From positions 1 through 6,063 of the forward strand of contig DAOVGF010000011.1 of the NCBI GenBank assembly GCA_030672545.1: a stretch of 6,063 bases of DNA. Direction: 5' to 3'. Position numbers and translations under genes: made by a program. Shown here piece by piece: positions 1 through 4,791 of the stretch. The DNA comes from Candidatus Aerophobota bacterium (lineage in GTDB: Bacteria; Aerophobota; Aerophobia; Aerophobales; Aerophobaceae). The notes beneath the pieces were generated by a model. It had not been told where the DNA came from, did no database searches, and worked only from the letters and a program-made list of their open reading frames with translations. Each line of letters opens with the position of its first letter. Position 1 is the first letter of the stretch.

Positions 1-422
1 ATAATGGCTTTGGTACGATCAGTGATTTTTTCTTCGATCTTGGCTGGGTCAATGTTGAAAGTCTGAGGATCAATGTCCACAAAAACGGGGATGGCGTTGT
101 GGTGGAGTACGGCCGTGGCTGAAGCCAAAAAGGTAAAGGCCGGTACAATAATCTCGTCTCCCGGCTCGGTACCGATACCAGCAATACAAGCATGTAAAGA
201 TGCTGTGCCACTGTTTAAGGCTAAACAATATTTCATTCCTACATATTGGCTGTATTCCTTCTCGAAGGATATGACTTCCTCATTCTCTTTGCCCCAGAAA
301 TCTCGCCGGTCGATTACTCGCTGAAAAGCGGCCAGGTCCTCATCGGTCACAATGGGCCAATCCGGCAGTTTCAGATCATCTGGTATAGCCTTGGGACCAC
401 CATAAATAGCTAATTTTGACAT
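1..422 (-). CDS. DegT/DnrJ/EryC1/StrS family aminotransferase, N-terminal part (3' end cut by window edge)
   Basis: This is a PLP-dependent sugar aminotransferase of the DegT/DnrJ/EryC1/StrS family. Members act in the cytoplasm on nucleotide-linked keto-sugars or related substrates for surface glycans or secondary metabolites. The 140 visible residues begin MSKLAIYGGPKAIP, a typical family start. They continue through the SGTASLHA segment (residues 71-78), the GDEIIVPAFTF segment (88-98) and VFVDIDP (113-119), all standard for the N-terminal half of the PLP fold. The Schiff-base lysine lies further on, outside the window, so catalytic competence cannot be judged. The ATG at 422-420 is chosen because a GGAGGT ribosome site (434-429 on the minus strand) lies six bases upstream and a consensus promoter precedes it. 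The exact substrate cannot be told from this fragment. Family assignment is secure. Confidence 0.93.
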   Translation of the reverse strand, partial: MSKLAIYGGPKAIPDDLKLPDWPIVTDEDLAAFQRVIDRRDFWGKENEEVISFEKEYSQYVGMKYCLALNSGTASLHACIAGIGTEPGDEIIVPAFTFLASATAVLHHNAIPVFVDIDPQTFNIDPAKIEEKITDRTKAI

Positions 423-466
423 TTTTTTACCTCCAGTTATTGGTTTATTAGAAGTGAACGATGTTT

Positions 467-495
467 ATTATAACATTACGGTAAAATTCTGTCAA
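467..495 (-). promoter_or_regulatory. Consensus sigma-70 promoter for the DegT-type aminotransferase
   Basis: Read on the minus strand, TTGACA (495-490) is followed after exactly 17 bases by TATAAT (472-467). Both hexamers match the sigma-70 consensus at all six positions. The expected start of transcription is near 460, which gives a leader of about 38 bases containing the GGAGGT ribosome site. No operator palindrome is visible over it. Confidence 0.85.
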
Positions 496-516
496 CCAAC
501 TTTTCCTGGAAAAGAA

Positions 517-574
517 TGGTAGCCGCAGGCTTTAGCCTGCGTTTATTGGCGCAAGTTAAAACTTGCGGCTACCA
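517..574 (+). repeat. 58-bp Y-shaped structured repeat, copy 1
   Basis: An outer inverted repeat, TGGTAGC (517-523) with GCTACCA (568-574), encloses two perfect hairpins. The first has a 7-bp stem CGCAGGC/GCCTGCG with loop TTTA (524-541). The second has a 7-bp stem CGCAAGT/ACTTGCG with loop TAAA (550-567). An 8-base spacer separates them. The fold is a three-way junction, and the two loops are complementary to each other. A copy in the same orientation, 54 of 58 bases identical, lies at 3315-3372. The arrangement is that of a REP/MITE-like interspersed element. I recall similar sequences as common between genes of uncultured candidate-phylum bacteria, but this was not checked. Confidence 0.85.
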
Positions 575-777
575 GGACAACCACAACTTAAAGGTGAAGT
601 CGGTGATTCTTCAGATCAATCTTTCTCTGGCCGGCTCAGGATGCTTCTTAATTAAAGGATAGACTTAGCCAAAGGTATTCCCAGAAACCAAATAGGGCAA
701 GTTTCCGGCAAAAGTTGAGTATCAAGTGATAATTGACTTTCCCGGGCATTACATTAGGATACTAAGGAATTGTTACC

Positions 778-2340
778 ATGAACAAGCCCATATTTGGTCT
801 TACTCTCTTTTTTATCGGGGGAATCATTCTGGGAAGATACCTTTTCCTTCCTCCGGTCCACCTTTATCTTGTTCTCCTTGCTCTTCTTGGTCTGGCTGTT
901 TTCCTTTATCTTAGGGGCCTAAGAAAAATTCTTACCCCACTGCTGTTCTCTTTTATTTTCTTGCTGGGAGCACTTTATTTTATCGTCTCCTATTATCCCT
1001 CTGCTCATAACCTAGTCAACCTTGCTCCCTCGCAGCACCCCGTTGAGCTTACCGGAAGAATAGTCAATCAGCCTCGTCTCAGGTCAGGGAAAAATCCCCG
1101 GGTAACCTTTGTCCTGGAGGCAGAGAAAATATTCGATCAACAAGAGAGTCTTCCTGGTCTATCAAAAGGAGATGACGTTTTCTCTCAGATTTATCCCGTA
1201 AAGGGACGAGTATGGGTTACCAGTTTCTATCCTTATAAGTACTATGATTATGGAGACAGGGTAACTCTTAAGACCAAACTTAGGATTCCCTCGGGGGCTC
1301 AAGAGAAAGGTGAATTTGATTGGAGAAGATACCTTTCCTATCAGGGCATCTGGACGGAAGCTACTACCGGCAGAATAACGGTGCGAGAGAGAAAAAAGGG
1401 GAATTTTCTTCTCTCCCTGGCTTATGGAGAGAAGAATCGGATGATGGGGATAATCGATAATATTCTTCCTCTTCCTTCTTCAGCTATTCTTAAGGGTATT
1501 ATCTTAGGAGATCAAGAATCCCTTCCCCCTGAGGTTCTCTCAGATTTTCGTCGAACAGGAACCGCCCATGTTTTAGTAGTGAGTGGGCTTCATGTAGGAC
1601 TGGTCCTTTTGATCATTTTTCTTCTCTTCAAAACCGTAGGTTTGCCAACTAAGTGGGCCACGGCTCTTTCTCTTCCCCTTCTCTTCTATTACGCTCTACT
1701 CACCGGATTGAGAGCTCCAGTACTTCGGGCAACTTTGATGGCTTCAGTTGGTTTAGTGGCCTATCTTCTTAATCGGGAGACTCCTTTGTTGGTCATACTA
1801 TCTCTGGCTGCTTTGTTTATCTTAATTCTCAGACCCACAAGTCTTTTCACGGTGAGTTTTCAACTTTCGTTTATTGCTGTGGCCGGAATTGTCTATCTTA
1901 CTCCGCAACTGGAGAAAATGCTAAAGATGCTGCCTTTGTGGATAGGTCGCTCTCTGGCGGTTTCTTTGGCGGCTCAACTTTCCATTCTTCCTTTATTAGC
2001 CTATTATTTCCAGCAGCTTCCCTTGATTGGACTGGTGGCTAATTTAGCTATTGTTCCTACTATGACCATTATTCTGGCTCTGGGATTTCTGACCCTGGGA
2101 TTGGCTCCAATAAGTCTTTCTGTAGCTCAAATTGTTGCCAATACCAACTGGCTTGTTCTTAGTGGTCTAAGTAAGTTGGTACATTTTCTTTCTTTCTCTT
2201 CCTTCCCAGTGGTTTCTTCTCTGGTTTGTCCTCAAGTGAGTTCTTTCTCTTTCTGGCTTCTTTTGGTGTACTATGCCGTCTTAATTATCTTCATCTATTT
2301 ATTGAAAAGACTATCCCGGGCGATAAGTTCTTCTCAGTAA
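778..2340 (+). CDS. comEC: ComEC/Rec2-type DNA-uptake channel lacking the metallo-beta-lactamase domain
   Basis: ComEC is the inner-membrane channel that carries single-stranded DNA into the cell during natural transformation. The 520-residue product opens with three membrane segments (about 5-70). A soluble DUF4131 region follows (about 85-200), with ELTGRIVNQP at 90-99 and the family-like GEFDWRRYLSYQGIW at 178-192. The polytopic Competence domain runs from about 230 to 512 and carries LKGIILGDQESLP (238-250), TGTAHVLVVSGLHVGLV (260-276) and TGLRAPVLRA (319-328), the hallmark motifs. Full ComEC proteins are usually 700-800 residues and end in a metallo-beta-lactamase-like domain. Here the protein stops after the last membrane helix with a short basic tail, and no such domain follows in any frame up to the next gene. 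An AAGGA site nine bases upstream supports the ATG. Identity is firm; activity in DNA uptake is inferred. Confidence 0.92.
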   Translation: MNKPIFGLTLFFIGGIILGRYLFLPPVHLYLVLLALLGLAVFLYLRGLRKILTPLLFSFIFLLGALYFIVSYYPSAHNLVNLAPSQHPVELTGRIVNQPRLRSGKNPRVTFVLEAEKIFDQQESLPGLSKGDDVFSQIYPVKGRVWVTSFYPYKYYDYGDRVTLKTKLRIPSGAQEKGEFDWRRYLSYQGIWTEATTGRITVRERKKGNFLLSLAYGEKNRMMGIIDNILPLPSSAILKGIILGDQESLPPEVLSDFRRTGTAHVLVVSGLHVGLVLLIIFLLFKTVGLPTKWATALSLPLLFYYALLTGLRAPVLRATLMASVGLVAYLLNRETPLLVILSLAALFILILRPTSLFTVSFQLSFIAVAGIVYLTPQLEKMLKMLPLWIGRSLAVSLAAQLSILPLLAYYFQQLPLIGLVANLAIVPTMTIILALGFLTLGLAPISLSVAQIVANTNWLVLSGLSKLVHFLSFSSFPVVSSLVCPQVSSFSFWLLLVYYAVLIIFIYLLKRLSRAISSSQ

Positions 2341-2348
2341 GCTTTATG

Positions 2349-2374
2349 AGATAGTTTTGCTGTCTGTCTTTTTT
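2349..2374 (+). terminator. Weak candidate intrinsic terminator after comEC
   Basis: AGATAG (2349-2354) pairs with CTGTCT (2360-2365), with one G-T wobble, around a five-base loop. Three bases later comes a run of six T (2369-2374). The position right after the comEC stop is suitable, but the stem is short and AT-rich, so this is a weak call. Confidence 0.3.
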
Positions 2375-2401
2375 GACTCTCTTGGTTTTTTTGGTTATTA
2401 A
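2373..2401 (+). promoter_or_regulatory. Candidate sigma-70 promoter for the SIS-domain gene
   Basis: TTGACT (2373-2378, five of six consensus bases) is followed after 17 bases by TATTAA (2396-2401, four of six). Transcription would start near 2408 and leave a leader of about 50 bases before the ATG at 2461. The site overlaps the end of the T run of the comEC terminator candidate. Confidence 0.45.
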
Positions 2402-2460
2402 TGAAGTAGTGTTTCTAACTAAATAAAAAATTCACTATCTGAGAAAAGGAGAGAAATGAG

Positions 2461-3018
2461 ATGAACTTCGAAAATTTGCAAAAAGCGGTTTGCCAGGAAA
2501 TAAGCCAGACTCTGTCTAAGATTAAGGAGAAAGAAGTTAGCAGGTTTACCGAGGCTCTCCTCTCGTCTGAGAGAATTTTTGTTATGGGTGTAGGACGAGC
2601 TATGCTTATAATGCAGGCTTTCGCTAAGAGGCTCAAACACCTGGGTTTTAATTCCTGGGTAGTAGGGGAAACTGTGGTGCCGCCCATATCTGACCGGGAT
2701 GTGCTGATAGTAGGCTCAGGTTCTGGAGAGACATCTACTTCGGTGGCTATTGCCCGACGAGCTCAGGAAATCGGTGCTAAGGTGGTATTGATTACGGCAT
2801 CAGAGGAATCAACATTGAGGAAAATAGCTGATTTTTCAGTGAGAATCCCTGCTCCCACTAAGCTCAAGAGGCCTGACGAGCCTTCTTCCCAGCAACATAT
2901 GGCTAACCTTTTCGAGCAAGCTCTTCTTATCTTCACAGACTGCGCCGGAGTGATTCTTCAACAAAAGCGGGGTCTCAGTGAAGATGAACTGTTGAGAGCT
3001 CACGCTAATTTGGAATAG
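2461..3018 (+). CDS. hxlB: SIS-domain sugar-phosphate isomerase, 6-phospho-3-hexuloisomerase-like
   Basis: This 185-residue protein fits the length and layout of 6-phospho-3-hexuloisomerase (PHI). PHI interconverts 3-hexulose 6-phosphate and fructose 6-phosphate in the ribulose monophosphate pathway, in the cytoplasm. Family signatures are RIFVMGVGR (38-46), AFAKRLKHLGF (53-63), WVVGETVVPP (66-75), GSGSGET (85-91), the late QQHMANLFEQALLI (144-157) with Glu152, and the C-terminal RAHANLE (179-185). The canonical GxGRS phosphate-loop serine is Ala47 here (GVGRAM), which is unusual and lowers certainty about the substrate. AAGGAG (2446-2451) nine bases before the ATG sets the start. The usual partner, hexulose-6-phosphate synthase, is absent from the window, and the gene stands alone. 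A different SIS sugar isomerase is the main alternative. Confidence 0.82.
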   Translation: MNFENLQKAVCQEISQTLSKIKEKEVSRFTEALLSSERIFVMGVGRAMLIMQAFAKRLKHLGFNSWVVGETVVPPISDRDVLIVGSGSGETSTSVAIARRAQEIGAKVVLITASEESTLRKIADFSVRIPAPTKLKRPDEPSSQQHMANLFEQALLIFTDCAGVILQQKRGLSEDELLRAHANLE

Positions 3019-3149
3019 CAGCGCTCGCATTATTCTCCCTGGTTCCTGGGATACTCTTTATATTCTGCCCTGTCCTCGGTGTTTTCCCCGTGGCGAAACG
3101 GGTTCTACTTTTATCTGGATAGCGCAGCTTAAAAGATTGCCGGCTCAGG

Positions 3150-3172
3150 GGCATTCATGATACATGAATGCC
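3150..3172. repeat. Perfect 23-base hairpin palindrome
   Basis: GGCATTCATG (3150-3159) is followed by loop ATA and the exact complement CATGAATGCC (3163-3172). This gives a ten-base-pair stem with a three-base loop. No T run follows on either strand, so it is not an ordinary intrinsic terminator. It could be a REP-type hairpin, part of a structured RNA or a protein-binding palindrome. Only one copy is seen in the window. Confidence 0.8.
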
Positions 3173-3314
3173 AGAGGGGTGCCAAACTCTGCCACTCACT
3201 GCCCCGCCCTAACTTTCGCTTCCTTAGGAAAACACGCTCAACGGGCAGAGAGAACCTCTAAGGGAAGATTATCAAAGTCGCCTCGCCAGAATATCCCTCG
3301 CTAAAGTATAAGCA

Positions 3315-3372
3315 AGGTAGGCGCAGGCTTCAGCCTGCGTTTATTTGCGCAAGTTAAAACTTGCGGCTACCA
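3315..3372 (+). repeat. 58-bp Y-shaped structured repeat, copy 2
   Basis: This is the same length and orientation as the copy at 517-574, with four differences. The two inner hairpins are intact: 3322-3339 with loop TTCA, and 3348-3365 with loop TAAA. The outer stem is shortened to GGTAG/CTACC (3316-3320 with 3367-3371), because the first base and the seventh base differ. The only inner-hairpin change is in a loop, so all stem pairs of both hairpins are kept. Confidence 0.85.
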
Positions 3373-3428
3373 TATATTCTGTCTCGCTCCGGTGATACTC
3401 GGTTTTTTGAGGAGAGCGAACAGCCAGT

Positions 3429-3456
3429 TTGACTTTTCCCACTAATTACATATGTT
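3429..3456 (+). promoter_or_regulatory. Candidate promoter for the ClpP-like / DUF6125 / LarA-like operon
   Basis: TTGACT (3429-3434, five of six consensus bases) is followed after 16 bases by TATGTT (3451-3456, four of six). Transcription would begin near 3463 and give a leader of about 115 bases. It is the best match upstream of the three-gene cluster but is not strong. Confidence 0.35.
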
Positions 3457-3567
3457 TTACTGAATAGAAAAGCTCTCAGGACTGGGAAGTGCAAAAGTTA
3501 TCTGAGTCAATCAGAGATTGATCTTTTGGGTAGTTTTCCCGGAAATGGACTATGGGAGGGGGAGTTT

Positions 3568-3572
3568 GGGAG
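3568..3572 (+). promoter_or_regulatory. Ribosome binding site that fixes the start of the ClpP-like gene
   Basis: GGGAG lies five bases before the ATG at 3578 and places the start directly ahead of the signal peptide. The longer reading from TTG at 3518 would add a 20-residue extension rich in charged and glycine residues in front of the signal sequence. That is unlikely for an exported protein. Confidence 0.6.
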
Positions 3573-3577
3573 AAAAA

Positions 3578-4234
3578 ATGATTAAAAGAATAATGGTATT
3601 AGTTATCTTTTGCCTTTGTTTTTCGCTGATTGCGCCTGTTTTAGAGGCAAAAATGCCTTCTATAAAACCGGAAAACTGGGTGGTTGTCAGCGGAAGGATT
3701 ACCGATGATACTGCCAGAGAGGTTATTGAATTACTCTTAAATCTTGATGCCAAGGGTGAGGTTTCCTCCATCGGCTTGAGGGTGTATTCTTCCGGAGGTT
3801 CTCTTTCCGCGGTTTTGGCTATCTGCGACGTGATAAGAAACCTCCATCATCCGGTGGTGACAGTGGGGATTGGGGAGGTTCTGTCGGGAGCCGTTCTCAT
3901 CTTAAGCTGCGGGAGTAAAAGGTATCTGGGGGCTCATACTATGGTAATGCTTCATCGGCCCGATATTATCTTAGGAGACTGGCGGTCTTCGGTAACCGAG
4001 CTCAGGGAGTTTAGTGAGGTTCTGAGTAGGCTAGAAGACCAGATGTATTCTATTTTGGTCGAAAATACCGGGAAATCCAGAGATGAGATCCGCCAGAATC
4101 TCCAAAAAGAGCTCTGGTTAACGGCTAAAGAGGCCATTGAGTATGGTCTGGCCGATGGGTTGCTGGAAGAAATAGAGGAGTCCAAGGAACTACCGGGAAA
4201 AAATGGAAAACCATTCTTTCCTATGGGAGAGTAA
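3578..4234 (+). CDS. Secreted ClpP-fold serine protease
   Basis: The 218-residue product starts with a signal peptide (MIKRIMVLVIFCLCF..., about 1-24, possible cleavage after VLEA), so it is probably exported to the periplasm or anchored outside the inner membrane. The remainder is a ClpP/crotonase-fold peptidase. It has the oxyanion-loop motif YSSGGS (70-75), a nucleophile segment GIGEVLSGAV with Ser103, and a histidine segment MVMLHRP with His126. The helical end TGKSRDEI...LTAKEAIEYGLADGL parallels the end of ClpP. By that alignment the third triad residue, Asp in ClpP, is Glu178 here. No Clp ATPase-docking context is visible, and an exported ClpP-like enzyme would work without the ATPase. 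The gene opens a probable three-gene operon, with the next gene 26 bases on. ClpP fold is secure; substrate is unknown. Confidence 0.87.
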   Translation: MIKRIMVLVIFCLCFSLIAPVLEAKMPSIKPENWVVVSGRITDDTAREVIELLLNLDAKGEVSSIGLRVYSSGGSLSAVLAICDVIRNLHHPVVTVGIGEVLSGAVLILSCGSKRYLGAHTMVMLHRPDIILGDWRSSVTELREFSEVLSRLEDQMYSILVENTGKSRDEIRQNLQKELWLTAKEAIEYGLADGLLEEIEESKELPGKNGKPFFPMGE

Positions 4235-4260
4235 GGGAATCGGCAGCAGGCGGAGATAAA

Positions 4261-4791
4261 ATGGGCTTAGCTTCACCCCAAGTTGTCAGTGAATACCTCA
4301 AAGCATCTTATTTCGCTCTTGATGGACTTTGGTTTATCCTAACGGAAAAAAAGTACTCTCAAAAGGAAGCTTTGGAGATAGATGAAGAGGTATGGAAAAT
4401 TCTGCCTAAGATTCAGGCCCGTGAGGTTAAGGAGCTCTTGCATATTACTTCCGGAGGACTTAAGAATTTTCTCAGAGCTCTAAAAGTAAAGTTAGAAGCT
4501 GAAGGATATGAATATGAGGCAAAGATAAAAGATTGTTCTCATCTGGATCTGTTTATCTGGAAATGCCCCTGGTATGCCTTGATAAAAAAATCTCACCGAG
4601 AGCATATTCCCATCAGTGATATATGTGCTGCCGAGCTTGAGTCCTGGATGGGACAATTTGAAGAGGGAGGGAAGGTTACTTTTAAGAGCCTTCTTTGTGC
4701 GGGGAACTCGCGCTGTCATCTTATTTTTGCTCAACCGACTGGGGAAGCAAAGCAGGGAGAGGTGGATTCCCCGGAAACTAAAGATGATTGA
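4261..4791 (+). CDS. DUF6125-like cysteine-containing protein of unknown function
   Basis: The 176-residue protein resembles the DUF6125 group, which I recall as having a DGLWF start and an EIDEEVW segment. Here these are LDGLWFILTEKKYSQKEALEIDEEVWK (about 20-46) and AREVKELL (53-60). The second half contains KCPW (Cys102), Cys122, Cys146 and Cys152 in a pattern that could bind a metal or an iron-sulfur cluster; Cys92 is a fifth. This half also recalls proteins related to 2-amino-thiazoline-4-carboxylate hydrolase. No signal peptide or membrane segment is seen, so it is probably cytoplasmic. GGAG (4252-4255) five bases upstream supports the ATG. The last eight bases overlap the next gene, implying translational coupling. 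The final 20 residues are polar and look disordered. No function is claimed; family assignment is from memory of motifs. Confidence 0.72.
   Translation: MGLASPQVVSEYLKASYFALDGLWFILTEKKYSQKEALEIDEEVWKILPKIQAREVKELLHITSGGLKNFLRALKVKLEAEGYEYEAKIKDCSHLDLFIWKCPWYALIKKSHREHIPISDICAAELESWMGQFEEGGKVTFKSLLCAGNSRCHLIFAQPTGEAKQGEVDSPETKDD

Larger units (their letters stand above)
423..777. other. Divergent intergenic region between the aminotransferase and comEC
   Basis: This 355-base gap holds the ribosome site and consensus promoter of the leftward gene (429-495) and the first copy of the 58-bp structured repeat (517-574). The roughly 200 bases from 575 to 777 show no gene. They contain only a poor promoter candidate for comEC (TTGACT at 733-738, TAGGAT at 755-760) and an AAGGA ribosome site (764-768). 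Confidence 0.7.
3019..3577. other. Long non-coding region with hairpins, a structured repeat and a promoter candidate
   Basis: About 560 bases lack a convincing gene on either strand. The region holds a small hairpin CCCGT/ACGGG (3087-3102), a perfect 10-bp-stem hairpin (3150-3172), the second copy of the 58-bp repeat (3315-3372) and a promoter candidate (3429-3456). CTCTGCC (3187-3193) can also pair with GGCAGAG (3243-3249). The segment 3019-3300 is more GC-rich and more foldable than the rest, so it may hold a structured RNA, an eroded repeat cluster or a decayed gene. No known RNA family was recognised. Confidence 0.6.

Noticed and set aside
73..324. Open frame of 83 codons on the plus strand
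   Set aside because: It lies antisense to the aminotransferase, whose motifs and ribosome site are clear; no family resemblance and no ribosome site.
733..760. TTGACT-16-TAGGAT as a comEC promoter
   Set aside because: The -10 element matches at only four of six bases, and the predicted transcription start near 767 would remove most of the ribosome site.
726..914. 62-codon open frame overlapping the comEC start in another frame
   Set aside because: It overlaps the strongly supported comEC N-terminus and shows no recognisable domain.
2415..2687. Minus-strand open frames over the start of the SIS-domain gene
   Set aside because: They are shadows of the plus-strand gene, which has strong family motifs; the same holds for the minus-strand frames at 2836-3030, 3550-3771, 3952-4185 and 4492-4806.
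3017..3160. Open stretch in frame with CPRC and PRGETGS, ending at TGA 3158-3160
   Set aside because: There is no start codon with a ribosome site, it begins at the stop of the previous gene and no family is recognised; probably chance, although a gene remnant cannot be excluded.
3150..3172. Hairpin as intrinsic terminator of the SIS gene
   Set aside because: No T run follows on the plus strand, and it lies more than 130 bases after the stop codon.
517..3372. CRISPR array from the repeated 58-bp units
   Set aside because: Only two copies, about 2.7 kb apart with whole genes between them, no regular spacers and no cas genes.
3518..3577. TTG start at 3518 that would lengthen the ClpP-like protein by 20 residues
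   Set aside because: It puts a charged extension before the signal peptide; the ATG at 3578 has GGGAG five bases upstream and is directly followed by the signal sequence.
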